Shown here: positions 1 through 9,039 of the stretch, one piece after another
Layout of the letters: each line of letters begins with the position of its first letter
Position numbering within the stretch: position 1 is the first letter of the stretch
Source of the DNA: Pseudomonadota bacterium
GTDB taxonomy: Bacteria > Chloroflexota > UBA6077 > JAJPGT01
NCBI GenBank assembly: GCA_021325655.1
Contig: JAJPGT010000098.1
Span: 1 to 61,668, forward strand
DNA: 61,668 nucleotides
Direction of reading: 5' to 3'
Program-made: the position numbers and the translations under genes
Notes under the pieces: generated by a model
Database searches by the model: none
What the model saw: the letters and a program-made list of their open reading frames with translations, nothing else
Told to the model about the DNA's origin: nothing

Positions 1-1
1 C

Positions 2-109
2 AAGCTGTGGTGGCTGCTGCCGATGGTGGTGCTGCTGCTGGGGCTGAGCGTGCTGATCGTGGTGGCCCAGGCTACCCCCTTCGGGCCATTCATCTACGCG
101 CTGTTCTGA
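2..109 (+). CDS. DUF5989-type small membrane protein, 5' truncated by window edge
   Basis: Only the last 35 codons are inside the window. They read as a short charged start (KLWWLLP), one strong hydrophobic segment (MVVLLLGLSVLIVVAQ) and the tail PFGPFIYALF before TGA. This pattern is typical of the DUF5989 family, tiny one-helix proteins found beside SxtJ-type membrane proteins, carbamoyltransferases and SGNH hydrolases in polysaccharide loci. The next gene begins one base after the stop, so the two are probably co-transcribed. The molecular role is unknown. The family call rests on a short match. Confidence 0.6.
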   Translation, partial: KLWWLLPMVVLLLGLSVLIVVAQATPFGPFIYALF

Positions 110-110
110 G

Positions 111-344
111 ATGCGCATACTTACCGCGAGCTGGCGCACCTTTCGACAGGTCATGGAGCGGGTGGGCAACTTCCAGGCCCGCGTGCTGTTGACCGTCTTC
201 TATCTGGTGATCGCGGCGCCCTTTGGGCTGGGGGTGCGGCTACGCAGCGATCCCTTGCGGCAGCGGCGAGGGGCGGGTGGGCGCACCTGGCTGGCGCGGG
301 AGCCGCGCGCGCAGGACCTGGACGCGGCACGGCGGCAGTACTAG
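111..344 (+). CDS. small membrane protein of a polysaccharide locus (SxtJ-like tail)
   Basis: This encodes 77 residues. Residues 1-20 are amphipathic and basic, residues about 24-42 form one membrane helix (LLTVFYLVIAAPFGLGV), and the tail is rich in Arg, consistent with a cytoplasmic tail. The motif of a membrane helix ending in Pro-x-Gly followed by R-x-R-x-DPL resembles the C-terminal part of SxtJ-family proteins, but the protein is shorter than SxtJ. The ATG lies one base after the preceding stop, which suggests translational coupling. I infer an accessory role in exopolysaccharide or lipid-linked glycan modification; nothing catalytic is visible. Confidence 0.55.
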   Translation: MRILTASWRTFRQVMERVGNFQARVLLTVFYLVIAAPFGLGVRLRSDPLRQRRGAGGRTWLAREPRAQDLDAARRQY

Positions 345-420
345 GCAGGGGCGGTTGTGAACAGGCCGCATCAGGTGCCGCGCCGCTGTAGTGCTCTGCA
401 CTGATAACCAGAGATCACCC

Positions 421-452
421 GAAGGGCGGTTGGTGATGACCAGCCGCCCTTC
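421..452. terminator. 14-bp stem hairpin between small membrane gene and SGNH hydrolase gene
   Basis: GAAGGGCGGTTGGT (421-434) pairs with ACCAGCCGCCCTTC (439-452) around a 4-base loop, with one G-U pair. It lies in the 139-base gap before the hydrolase start at 484 and has no T-run. It could be an intrinsic terminator for the upstream pair or a leader attenuator for the hydrolase. Confidence 0.45.
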
Positions 453-483
453 TCCGCTGATTGGCAAGAGAGGTCCATTCGGT

Positions 484-1674
484 ATGGTGAGCGAGGCGTA
501 CGCGGGGAGGGGGCTCCTACGGAAGATCGGATCGGTTCTGGGCAGGATTGGACTGGTCCTCGGCGGTCTGGTCGCCACCTTGCTCGTTGCGGAGCTCGCC
601 CTGCGCGTCCTCGGCGTCTCCTATCCGAGCTTCTACGCGCCAGACGACGACCTGGGGAACGTCCTACGCCCTGGTGCCGAGGGGTGGTACCGCCAGGAGG
701 GCAGCGCGTACGTGGTGATCAATAGCGCCGGCATGCGCGACCGCGAGCATACATTTGACAAGCCGGCGAACACACTGCGCATCGCATTCCTGGGCGACTC
801 GTTCACCGAGGCGATGCAGGTTCCAATGGAACAGACGTTCTGGTCGGTGGCTGAGAAGCAGCTCGCCTCCTGTCCCGCGGTAAATGGCCGCACAGTAGAG
901 GCGCTGAACTTCGGCGTCGCCGGATACGGTACCGCCCAGGAGCTGCTGATGCTCCGCCACCGCGTCTGGCAGTATCACCCGGACATCGTGGTCCTCGACT
1001 TCCTATCCGGCAACGACGTAACGGACAACTCGCGCGTGCTTCGGCAGGCGCAGCAGATGCCGTACTTCTATCACAAAGATGGGCAGCTCCTGCTCGACAA
1101 CTCCTTCCGAAACGACCCGGCGTTCCTGGAGCGGAAGACAGCATCCGGGCAGACCTATCAGTGGATGCTGAACCACTCCAGCATCCTGCAGCTCTACCAG
1201 TATGTCCGCCAGAAGCTGAAGCAGGCCGGTCGCGGCCAGTACGAGGGTGGCCTGCTCGACGGGGTGTACAAGGAGCCGACCGACGACGACTGGATCGAGG
1301 CGTGGAAGATCACCGAGGAGCTGATTCTCATGATGCGCGACGAGGTCGCGAGCAAGGGAGCGAAGTTCCTCTTCGTGATGCTGAGCAATCCGATCCAGGC
1401 GAACCCCGATCGGGCACAGCGCGAGGCGTTCATGAAGCGCGTCGGCGTCGAGACGCTCTTCTATCCGGAGGAGCGCCTGGGAGGGCTGACCTCCCGCAAT
1501 AACATCCCGTCACTGTTCCTCGCCCCCTCTTTGCAGAAGTACGCGGACGAGCATCAGGTGTACCTGCACGGCTTCGGCGCGAACCTGGGGAGTGGCCACT
1601 GGAACGAGAACGGGCACCGCGTGGCGGGTGAGCTGATCGCTCAGAAGCTCTGCTCCGACATCATTCCGCGCTGA
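484..1674 (+). CDS. SGNH/GDSL-family hydrolase, membrane-anchored
   Basis: Predicted extracytoplasmic esterase or deacetylase of 396 residues. A membrane anchor lies near residues 15-40 (IGLVLGGLVATLLVAELALR). The block I motif FLGDSFTEA carries the nucleophile Ser, block III is visible as LSGNDV, and the C-terminal GHWNENGHRVAGELI carries the catalytic His. The open frame extends upstream to 391, but that part crosses the hairpin at 421-452. I chose ATG 484 because AGAGAGG lies about ten bases before it. The context is a capsule or exopolysaccharide locus, so acyl-group transfer to or removal from glycans is the likely job; substrate unknown. Confidence 0.8.
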   Translation: MVSEAYAGRGLLRKIGSVLGRIGLVLGGLVATLLVAELALRVLGVSYPSFYAPDDDLGNVLRPGAEGWYRQEGSAYVVINSAGMRDREHTFDKPANTLRIAFLGDSFTEAMQVPMEQTFWSVAEKQLASCPAVNGRTVEALNFGVAGYGTAQELLMLRHRVWQYHPDIVVLDFLSGNDVTDNSRVLRQAQQMPYFYHKDGQLLLDNSFRNDPAFLERKTASGQTYQWMLNHSSILQLYQYVRQKLKQAGRGQYEGGLLDGVYKEPTDDDWIEAWKITEELILMMRDEVASKGAKFLFVMLSNPIQANPDRAQREAFMKRVGVETLFYPEERLGGLTSRNNIPSLFLAPSLQKYADEHQVYLHGFGANLGSGHWNENGHRVAGELIAQKLCSDIIPR

Positions 1675-1880
1675 GCCACCGCCCCGGCGGCCAGGCGCTC
1701 GATCAATCCGCCTGGCAGCGGACTCGCCTTCCGGCGGCCCGGCGCTGTGAGCCGTGGGAACACGCCGACCGCCGACGAGACGGCGGCCGTATTCGTCTCA
1801 TCAGCGGGCGACGGACGAGCTCACAAGGTGGGCCCGCCCAAGAACGACGTCGATGGGAGGAGTGCGCCTCGGGATGTGGG

Positions 1881-1917
1881 CCGCTCGTCCGGCCGAGCTG
1901 GCAGGCCGGACGAGCGG
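1881..1917. terminator. bidirectional terminator hairpin
   Basis: CCGCTCGTCCGGCC (1881-1894) and GGCCGGACGAGCGG (1904-1917) form a perfect 14-bp stem with a 9-base loop. It sits between the stops of two convergent genes (SGNH hydrolase and O-antigen ligase) and probably ends transcription from both sides. Confidence 0.7.
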
Positions 1918-1925
1918 CGGAACTG

Positions 1926-3458
1926 CTAGGCCCCGGACGGCAGTGCCGGGCGGGACGGGGACGCCTCGCCGGGCGCCACGACCGGCCGGAGTCGCAGCGG
2001 CGGGATCAGCGGCCGCCGCTCCGGGTCAGGCAGCTCGTCGCGGCGGTAGTAGGGATAGCCACAGGCGGCGCCAAAGAGGAACCAGAAGTAGGTGGTGCCC
2101 GGAGCGCCACCGATAGGCGAGAAGACGAAGTGAATGAGCAGGCTGGCGTAGGCGGCGATCATCGCGGGGATGAACCAGTTGGAGAAGGGGGTATGCACCC
2201 GCCGCGCGGCGCGAATCGCCAGGATGAAGGCGCCGGTCGCCAGCCAGAGGTACATCGGGATAGAGGGCCAGCCGAGCTCCGTGAGATAGGTGATCCACTG
2301 GCTGTCGGTCACGGCGGTGATATACCCGGCTGAATTGGAGAAGGGGGTCGTGATCCCGATTCCCCAGCCGAAAGGCGCCACCCCAATCGCCCGCATGAAC
2401 CGCTCCCACTTGGAGGCCCGGGCCAGGAAGCTCGGGTCGACGAGCGGGTTGACGCTGTCCAGCCACTGGCTCACCTGCCACTGTGGTGGGTTCAGCGGGA
2501 GGCTATTGCCGTACATCACCAGGATGATCGCCAGGAAGCCGGCGCCCACCAGACAGGCCCAGGCGTTGCGGAATCGCCGTGGGAGCCGGGCGTAGGTGAG
2601 AATCACGATCGCCGCGGAGAGCCCCAGGATCTCTGTCTTGACCTGGGTCAGGTAGATGGTGAACAGATAGTTCAGGATGACGAAGGCGGCCCAGAGCTTC
2701 CCCCTGGTACTGCGGGCGGTGAACAGCATGGTTATGGCGAGCATGGTGAGCGTGACCAGGAACTCCGCGAACGACCACGGATCGGGCCAGGGGCCGAAGG
2801 CGCGCAGCATGCCATTGACGTAGAACGTGCTCGCCGACGGGTCATTCGACAGTCCATGCGCCGCTTTGTTGCCGCCGGCCCAGATGAACTCCATTGTGTC
2901 CAGGCCGATAAACTCCTGCTTGTACGCCCACAGGCAGCAGAAGAACCCAATGGTGATGATCCACCAGAACATCGGGCGCATCTCGCGCTCGTGCTCGAAG
3001 ACGTAGAAGCCGACGTAGAACATCAGGAATGGGAGCACGCCGGCCCGAATGCCGTAGTAGACCACCAGCGGGTGCGGGATGTACGGGTTGAACGACTCGA
3101 AAAAGCTATAGAGCAGGAACAGCACGAGGGGGATGTTGATAACTTTCGGCAGCGGCCATTTGCGGACGCGGACCATCACGCTGATCGTGTGCAGCAGGAT
3201 AATCCAGTCCTCCGCGCTGGTGCAGCCGGCGCCGGGAATCTGCTTCGCCAACCACTCGGCGAACGGGATGATCACGTAGAGGCGATACAGCCCGCCCTGC
3301 GGGAAGGGGATGATGAGCATCGCCTCGACCATGGCGCCCCAGAGGACCATCCAGATCAGCAGGATCTTCCCCTCGGAAACAGAGAGGAAGCCGCTGAGCC
3401 AGGCGGCCCCTGAGGCGATCAGGAGGAGGGCGAGGACGCCTGGGACGATCCAGACCAT
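1926..3458 (-). CDS. O-antigen ligase/polymerase (Wzy-WaaL type) membrane protein
   Basis: A 510-residue polytopic membrane protein with about 11-12 hydrophobic segments and a larger extracytoplasmic loop before the last helices, the layout of Wzy polymerases and WaaL ligases. The probable role is polymerising or ligating undecaprenyl-linked repeat units on the outer face of the membrane. ATG 3458 is preceded by GGGAGG with good spacing, giving an N-terminus that goes straight into a helix (MVWIVPGVLALLL). A GTG at 3527, three bases after the upstream gene's stop, is an alternative that adds 23 polar residues. It follows the chain-length gene, as in a Wzx/Wzy-type locus. These proteins are poorly conserved, so polymerase and ligase cannot be told apart. 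Confidence 0.75.
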   Translation of the reverse strand: MVWIVPGVLALLLIASGAAWLSGFLSVSEGKILLIWMVLWGAMVEAMLIIPFPQGGLYRLYVIIPFAEWLAKQIPGAGCTSAEDWIILLHTISVMVRVRKWPLPKVINIPLVLFLLYSFFESFNPYIPHPLVVYYGIRAGVLPFLMFYVGFYVFEHEREMRPMFWWIITIGFFCCLWAYKQEFIGLDTMEFIWAGGNKAAHGLSNDPSASTFYVNGMLRAFGPWPDPWSFAEFLVTLTMLAITMLFTARSTRGKLWAAFVILNYLFTIYLTQVKTEILGLSAAIVILTYARLPRRFRNAWACLVGAGFLAIILVMYGNSLPLNPPQWQVSQWLDSVNPLVDPSFLARASKWERFMRAIGVAPFGWGIGITTPFSNSAGYITAVTDSQWITYLTELGWPSIPMYLWLATGAFILAIRAARRVHTPFSNWFIPAMIAAYASLLIHFVFSPIGGAPGTTYFWFLFGAACGYPYYRRDELPDPERRPLIPPLRLRPVVAPGEASPSRPALPSGA

Positions 3459-3530
3459 GCTGAATCCTCCCAGGCGCAGGGGCTCATAGGGGCGGTGCGC
3501 GGACTGCGCCGGCTGGTGGACAGCCACCGG

Positions 3531-5864
3531 CTAGCCCTCGCTCCGTGGACGCGGATCCTCGTCCGTCCGCTGGCGCGGCTCGGACTGACGCTCTGGCGCG
3601 CGCTCGATCGTCTGGCCGAGCGGCGCCTCGGGCAGCACCAGCCGCTGCCCGATCGTCCCGAACTCGGCCGCCGCGGGCTGCTGCGCCGGCAGGCCGGGCG
3701 TGGCCGGGGTCACGAACTGCGGCCCGGTGCCCAGTGCCGGCAGGTCGGCGCCCGAATTCCGGCTGATCAGCACGTTGCGCGAGTAGCGGATGTACTCCAG
3801 CGTAATGATGAAGGCGGCGCCCACCAGGAATGACAGCAGGAAGCCAAAGATCAGCTCGATCAGCAGCCGGCTGTCGCCGGTGAACGTCTTGACCGGCAGC
3901 GCGGTCGCCGCGCCCGCGCCGAGCAGCGTGTCGCGCTGCAATCGGTCGTAGGTAGCAGCCGTCTCCGCCATCTGCTGGTAGCGCGTCTGGGCGATCTGCG
4001 CGTCCGTCTGGAGCTGGTTGTAGATCGGCTGCAGCGCGGTTAGCTCGGCCATGCGCTGGCGCTTGTCCTGGATCAGTTGATCCAGGGCCTCCAGCCCGGC
4101 GGCTGAGTCGCCGGAGGCCATCTGCAGCGCCTGCTGGAGCTGGCGCAGCGAGTTCAGCTTCTCCTTGTCGATGTCGAGCTGCTGCGCCATTGCGATGGTC
4201 GGGTCGTTCTTCTCGAGCGCTGCCAGGTTCGCCTGAGCCCGGGCCAGGGCGCTCTGGCGCGCCTGCGTCTCCATCTGGAGCGTGTTGAGGAAATAGGTCG
4301 CCTGCTCTTCGGAGGTGATCCCGACGATGGGGTTCGTCTGGCTGGTCACCACCGTCGAGGGCGCCGTGGTGCTGGTCGTCGACGTCGAGGTCTTCTGCCC
4401 CGGGATGTTCGTCGTCGTGGTGCTGGTGGTGGTCGTCGTCCCACCGTGCTCCACCGACGTGGTGGTCGTCGTCCCGTTGGTGGTCGTCGTCCCGTTGGTG
4501 GTATTGGTGCCCGTCGTGTGGCTGGTCGACTTGCTGCTGCTCGAGCTGCTCCCGGAGCGGCTGGAGCTGCTTGTCCCGTTCGAACTACTCCCGCTCGAGC
4601 CGACGGTTCCACTGGAGCTCGAGGAGCCGTTACTGTTGGACGAGCTGCTCGAGCTCCGCGAGCCCTTGGTCGTCGTCTTCAGGTCGACGTCGGTCGTGCT
4701 GTTCGTGGTCGAGGTGCTGCTGGCGGTCGAGCTAGTGTTGGTCGTGATATCCGGGGTGGTGGTCGAGCCGTTGGTGCTCTCCGTCTGCACCGCTGGGTCG
4801 GTCTGGCTCACGGTGGTGACATCGGTGCGGTCGCCCGGGTTCTGCTCGGTGGTCGTCGTCGTCCGCTCGGCCGGATACCCTTCGGCAGCCGCGCGCGTCA
4901 CCTCCTGGCGTACCGCCTCCTGATTCGCGAACGCCTGCTCGTAGTCGCTCCTGGCGGCGTCCACGATGCTTTGTAGCCGGTCTCGCTCCGCCTTCACCGC
5001 GGCAGACTTCGCGCCCAACTGGTCGGCCTCCTGGTTGACCTGGTCTTCCAGCGCGGCGATCTGCGCGGTCAGGCTGTCTGCCTGATTGCGGAACTGCTCC
5101 TGGCTCTTCGCCGCGGCGACCAGCGCCGCGCGCTGCTGGAGCAGCGTGTCCAGGCTGGATTGAATGGTGGTGAACTCGGTGCCAGCGGGCGAGATGTTGT
5201 GATCGACCAGGAACTTGCCCAGCTCCTGCTGCGCGTGCAGGTAATCATCGCGGGCACGGTCCACGTGGGCCTGCACCTGCTTATAGGCCTGCTGCGCCGC
5301 CTCTACCTGAACCCGCTGCCACTCCTCCAAGGAGTCTTTGGCATACAGGTCGGCCAGATCCGTCGCGAGCTGCTCACCCCCGAAGTTGCCATATGTGGTG
5401 CTTTTGATGGTCACCAGGTGTGTCCGCGGCTGGGACTGGCTCTGGGTGGAGCCGCCCAGGAGCGAGCTGAGCAGGCCGCCAGTCGACGCGTCGCCCATCT
5501 CGTCGCCGTTGGTCACGCTGATGCTGGGCCAGTGTGGATTCTGGACAGGAGGCAGGAACAGGTCGCGTGGGCGGGTCTGCGGCAGGTGCAGCGCTTCGAT
5601 CACGCGCCACCCGACCAGGTTCGAGTTGGCGATATGGGCGAAGTCGAACTGCGTGGTGATCGGCTCGGGCACCTGGATCCCGTTGGGCATGTAGGAGCTG
5701 GGCTGGAGCTGATAGGGGCCCATGACCTGGATGTCGACTTCACCCTGCCAGGGCTTGCCTCGCCAGTTCTCGAAGTAGAACACGCCGTACAGGGTGACGG
5801 CGATGACGAGGATCAGCACCCAGAACCAGTGCTTAAAGGCGTACCAGTAGAAGAGTAGGTCCAT
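3531..5864 (-). CDS. Wzz-like polysaccharide chain-length/export protein with giant Ser/Thr-rich insert
   Basis: 777 residues. The first membrane helix is at about 12-30 (WVLILVIAVTLYGVFYF), followed by a Wzz-like periplasmic domain and coiled-coil arms (about 175-330 and 515-640). A second helix is at about 665-690 (LIFGFLLSFLVGAAFIITL), then a short cytoplasmic tail without Walker motifs, so there is no fused tyrosine kinase. This is the polysaccharide co-polymerase topology. Residues about 335-510 are almost entirely Ser, Thr, Asn and Gly and interrupt the coiled-coil hairpin; normal Wzz proteins have nothing comparable. ATG 5864 has AGGAGA upstream. It sits between the priming transferase and the ligase gene. 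I infer a secreted, possibly glycosylated linker at the tip of the arms. Confidence 0.8.
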   Translation of the reverse strand: MDLLFYWYAFKHWFWVLILVIAVTLYGVFYFENWRGKPWQGEVDIQVMGPYQLQPSSYMPNGIQVPEPITTQFDFAHIANSNLVGWRVIEALHLPQTRPRDLFLPPVQNPHWPSISVTNGDEMGDASTGGLLSSLLGGSTQSQSQPRTHLVTIKSTTYGNFGGEQLATDLADLYAKDSLEEWQRVQVEAAQQAYKQVQAHVDRARDDYLHAQQELGKFLVDHNISPAGTEFTTIQSSLDTLLQQRAALVAAAKSQEQFRNQADSLTAQIAALEDQVNQEADQLGAKSAAVKAERDRLQSIVDAARSDYEQAFANQEAVRQEVTRAAAEGYPAERTTTTTEQNPGDRTDVTTVSQTDPAVQTESTNGSTTTPDITTNTSSTASSTSTTNSTTDVDLKTTTKGSRSSSSSSNSNGSSSSSGTVGSSGSSSNGTSSSSRSGSSSSSSKSTSHTTGTNTTNGTTTTNGTTTTTSVEHGGTTTTTSTTTTNIPGQKTSTSTTSTTAPSTVVTSQTNPIVGITSEEQATYFLNTLQMETQARQSALARAQANLAALEKNDPTIAMAQQLDIDKEKLNSLRQLQQALQMASGDSAAGLEALDQLIQDKRQRMAELTALQPIYNQLQTDAQIAQTRYQQMAETAATYDRLQRDTLLGAGAATALPVKTFTGDSRLLIELIFGFLLSFLVGAAFIITLEYIRYSRNVLISRNSGADLPALGTGPQFVTPATPGLPAQQPAAAEFGTIGQRLVLPEAPLGQTIERAPERQSEPRQRTDEDPRPRSEG
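4330..4862 (-). repeat. low-complexity Ser/Thr/Asn/Gly coding tract
   Basis: Inside the chain-length gene the coding strand is dominated by short runs of Ser, Thr, Asn and Gly codons (ACG/ACC, AGC/TCG, AAC, GGC), encoding about 175 residues such as SSSSSSNSNGSSSSSG and TTTTNGTTTTTS. Runs are imperfect and no single repeat unit holds through the tract. The frame stays open throughout. Confidence 0.85.
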
Positions 5865-6031
5865 GGTGTCTCCTGTCCGTGTCTCAGACGCCCTGACCGA
5901 GCGATGGCCGGGTCAGCCACGATGACCCGAAGTGATACGCGAAGCGAGCCTCTCAGCGCCAGCCACTCAGCAGAGGTGCATCGCTCTTTGCGGGCGAGCC
6001 GGGCGGCCCACCCGCGACTGCCTACTTGCCG

Positions 6032-7636
6032 CTAATACGCGCCCTTCTGGGCCAGCACCGCTCCGATCGTGTTCACCAGAATGCGAAGGTCCTCCATGAG
6101 TGACCAGTTGCGGATGTACAGGTAGTCCAGCCGCATCCGCTCTTCGAAGCCGAGGTCGCTGCGGCCGAGGATCTGCCAGTAGCCCGTAATGCCAGGCAGC
6201 ACGTCCATCCGCTTGCGCTCCCAGCCGATGCACTGCTCGGCCTCCTGGAGTAGCAGGGGACGGGGACCGACCAGGCTCATCTCGCCCTTGAGCACGTTGA
6301 ACAACTGCGGCAGCTCATCCAGGCTCAGCCGCCGGAGCCAGCGACCGACGCGGGTAATCCGCCGATCATCCTTGAGCTTCAAGATGCCCCGCTCTTGAGC
6401 CCCTGCCTCACCTTTGAGCAGCGTGTCCTTCGCGGCGCCCACCACCATCGTTCGGAACTTCAGCATCTTGAAGTGCTTGCCGTGCCGGCCGGGGCGTTCG
6501 GAGCGGAACAGGATCGGTCCGGGGCTGTCCAGCTTCACCAGGATGGCGATGATGATGAAGACTGGAGCGAGCAGCACCACACCGATACCAGCGAGGAGCA
6601 GGTCCATGCAGCGCTTCATGATCCGGTCGCGCAGCGAGAGCGACGCTTTGCGCAACTGCAGGACGGTCACATCCTCGATGTGCGACATCTCGTAAGACGG
6701 CCAGGTGATCTCCCACAGGCGCGGCACCACCGAGAACTGCACGTCCAGATCATCGTAGGTCCGTAGCAGCCAGAGCAGCTCTTCGGAACGATGGTTGGTG
6801 AAGGACAGGATGATATGCTTGATCTGGTGCTGGGCGACCAGCTCGCGGAGGAGGCCGAGGTCCCGGTAGATCGGCACACGCGTCTGTATCCCGGGCGGCG
6901 GATCGGCATCCAGGTAGCCGACCACGTGCAGCCCGAGCTCGCGGCGTCGGCGCAGCTTCGCTTCTATCGCTTGGCCAACCTCGTCGGCGCCAAGGATGAG
7001 CGCGTTTTCGCGCCGGAGACCGTGTCGGGCGAGCTGCCCCTGCACCGCCCGGGTCGCCACCCGGCCCAGGGGCACGAACAGCAGTCCCAGGCCCCAGCTA
7101 TCCAGCAGGAAGCCGCGGGAGAGCGGCAGGTGCAGGAACCAGAAGATGGCGATGCACAGCAGCACGGTGATCGTCACCGAGCTGAGCACCGGCGAGAACT
7201 CGTCGAACAACGACCAGCTAATGCGGCGTCGATACAGGCCATAGGCCTCGAACACCATCATGCTGATGATGAGCGTCAGGACAATGAACAGCGCGCGGGG
7301 TGACACCAGCTCACGCAGCCACTGGAACTGGCCGCTCATCGGGTGCAGGATTGTCACCATGTCGGCGAGCACCACACAGCCCGCCATGACCATGGCATCC
7401 ACCAGCCGGGGCAGGTGCCGAGACCACTGCCGCGACGGGGCGGCCGGGCGAACCAACTGGCCAACCTGAGCCAGGTTGGCCAGCGCCAGGCCAGCCAGGC
7501 CATCCAGGTTCTGCGCGGCGCTCGACACGCCGCTTCCGGGAGGGGACACGTAAGGGTCAGGACTCTGCGACGCTGAACGGTCGATGACGCTCACCTTTGT
7601 CTCGCCTGTCGGCCACAGCTCTGTGGGCGCCAGCAC
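6032..7636 (-). CDS. exopolysaccharide polyprenyl glycosylphosphotransferase (priming enzyme)
   Basis: Transfers a sugar-1-phosphate from a nucleotide sugar to undecaprenyl phosphate, the first membrane step of repeat-unit synthesis. The 534 residues show a polar N-terminus, four or five membrane helices (about 70-195), and a Rossmann-like CoA-binding region ([17 protein letters not shown]). The C-terminal bacterial sugar transferase domain has [59 protein letters not shown] and GITGYWQI. This is the WcaJ/WbaP/PglC superfamily. The start is uncertain: GTG 7636 gives the longest form, and GTG 7594 (VSVIDRSA) is an alternative; neither has an ideal ribosome site. It lies 167 bases upstream of the chain-length gene in the same direction. 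Confidence 0.88.
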   Translation of the reverse strand: MLAPTELWPTGETKVSVIDRSASQSPDPYVSPPGSGVSSAAQNLDGLAGLALANLAQVGQLVRPAAPSRQWSRHLPRLVDAMVMAGCVVLADMVTILHPMSGQFQWLRELVSPRALFIVLTLIISMMVFEAYGLYRRRISWSLFDEFSPVLSSVTITVLLCIAIFWFLHLPLSRGFLLDSWGLGLLFVPLGRVATRAVQGQLARHGLRRENALILGADEVGQAIEAKLRRRRELGLHVVGYLDADPPPGIQTRVPIYRDLGLLRELVAQHQIKHIILSFTNHRSEELLWLLRTYDDLDVQFSVVPRLWEITWPSYEMSHIEDVTVLQLRKASLSLRDRIMKRCMDLLLAGIGVVLLAPVFIIIAILVKLDSPGPILFRSERPGRHGKHFKMLKFRTMVVGAAKDTLLKGEAGAQERGILKLKDDRRITRVGRWLRRLSLDELPQLFNVLKGEMSLVGPRPLLLQEAEQCIGWERKRMDVLPGITGYWQILGRSDLGFEERMRLDYLYIRNWSLMEDLRILVNTIGAVLAQKGAY

Positions 7637-7727
7637 GCCCTCGCTCGGGAGCCCACGGGTCTCTCCTCCTTCTCCGAGTGGGAGCAGTGCCGAGCACGAT
7701 CATGGGTCGATCTGTCTCCGAGCGCGG

Positions 7728-8852
7728 TTACCGAACGCTCGCGGTCGCCAGCGGGGCCGCCCCAACCGCGGCGCGCACGGTGTCGATCACGTAGTCCTGC
7801 TGCTCATCGGTCATGGCGTGGAACAGCGGCAGCGTCAGCAGACGCGAGGCGACGTCCTCGGCCACCGGGTAGCGGGTTCCTGCGGGGAACCCCGCGGCGT
7901 AGGCCGGCTGCTGATGCAGCGGGATCGGCCAGGCGATGCGGTAGTCCACCCCGTGCGCCTTCAGCCGCGCCGCGACCTCGTCACGGTCGTGGACGAGGAT
8001 CGGGTAGAAGAACCAGCCGTGCTCGCGGTCCGGCTCGACATGCGGGAGCTGAATCAGGTCGCCCAGGTCCGCGAAGCCGGCGTTGTACCGCTCGCACTGC
8101 CGCTTCCGCGAGGCCAGCAGCGCCGGCAGACGCCCGAACTGCACCAGCCCGATCGCAGCCGAGATGTCGGTCATGCGGAAGTTGTTGCCGACCATCACGT
8201 GGCGATACTTCTGGGCCGGATCCTCGCCCTGATTGCGGATGATCCGGGCTCGCCGAGCCAGCTCGGCATCGTGGGTGAAGACCATTCCACCTTCGATCGT
8301 CGTCATCACCTTCGCCACGTGGAAGCTGGTGATCGCCATGTGGCCGAAGGAGCCGGCCATCTGGCCGCGCCACGAGCCGCCGAGCGCGCCAGCGGCGTCC
8401 TCGATGACGAACAGGTCGTGGCGCCGAGCGATAGCCATGAGGGCGTCATAGTCGCACACCTGGCCGCCGTAATCAATCGCCATGATGGCCCGCGTGCGTG
8501 GGGTGATGCGGCGCTCGACGTCGTTCGGGTCGATGTTGAAGGTGCGCGGGTCGATGTCGGCCAGAGCCAGCCTGGCGGCGTTTTGCGAGATGGCGAAGGC
8601 GCCCGCGATGTACCCCATCGCCGGCATGATCACCTCGTCGTCCCGCCCAATGCCCAGCGCCTTGAGGCAGATGTCCAGGGCGGACGTCCCGTTGTTTACC
8701 GCGATCGCGTGCTCAACTCCCACGTAGCTGGCCAGGCTCGCCTCGAACTGCTTGACGCGCGGGCCCATGCCAACCCATCCGGAGCGCAGCGTCTCCACGA
8801 CCGCTTGGATCTCCTCTTCGCCCAGAACCGGCTCCGCCCAGGGAACCTGCAT
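7728..8852 (-). CDS. DegT/DnrJ/EryC1/StrS family PLP aminotransferase
   Basis: PLP-dependent sugar aminotransferase making amino sugars on nucleotide-linked hexoses for the surface glycan. The 374 residues carry the family signatures: WVGMGPRVKQFE near the N-terminus, the PLP phosphate-contact region NNGTSALDICLKALGIG, the Asp region VIEDAAGALGG, and the Schiff-base Lys in SFHVAKVMTTIEGGM. ATG 8852 has GGAGG six bases upstream. It is the first gene of the - strand polysaccharide run, ahead of the priming transferase by 91 bases. The keto-sugar substrate cannot be told from sequence. Confidence 0.9.
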   Translation of the reverse strand: MQVPWAEPVLGEEEIQAVVETLRSGWVGMGPRVKQFEASLASYVGVEHAIAVNNGTSALDICLKALGIGRDDEVIMPAMGYIAGAFAISQNAARLALADIDPRTFNIDPNDVERRITPRTRAIMAIDYGGQVCDYDALMAIARRHDLFVIEDAAGALGGSWRGQMAGSFGHMAITSFHVAKVMTTIEGGMVFTHDAELARRARIIRNQGEDPAQKYRHVMVGNNFRMTDISAAIGLVQFGRLPALLASRKRQCERYNAGFADLGDLIQLPHVEPDREHGWFFYPILVHDRDEVAARLKAHGVDYRIAWPIPLHQQPAYAAGFPAGTRYPVAEDVASRLLTLPLFHAMTDEQQDYVIDTVRAAVGAAPLATASVR

Positions 8853-9005
8853 GCAAACCTCCGCCTTTCTCTCGATCGCGCCAGCCGGGCTGCTGCCGAC
8901 GCCGCGACATGCACTCTATCAGGCAGTTGTGATCGAGCCGTGATCGCCGTCGCCGGTCGCGCTGCTCGCTCCCGAGCCCCGCCGCTGGCCTGACGAGCAG
9001 TTAAA

Positions 9006-9035
9006 CGCCGCCCCGGGCGTGATTCGGCAGCGGCG
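9006..9035 (-). terminator. weak terminator-like hairpin after the permease gene
   Basis: CGCCGC (9006-9011) pairs with GCGGCG (9030-9035) around an 18-base loop. On the - strand the stem is followed by TTTAA. It lies just past the permease stop at 9040. The stem is short, so the call is tentative. Confidence 0.3.
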
Positions 9036-9039
9036 CTCG

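Noticed and set aside
4330..4862. Repetitive tract that could be mistaken for a CRISPR or tandem array
   Set aside because: Repeats are codon-level and irregular, with the frame open throughout; there is no constant repeat with unique spacers.
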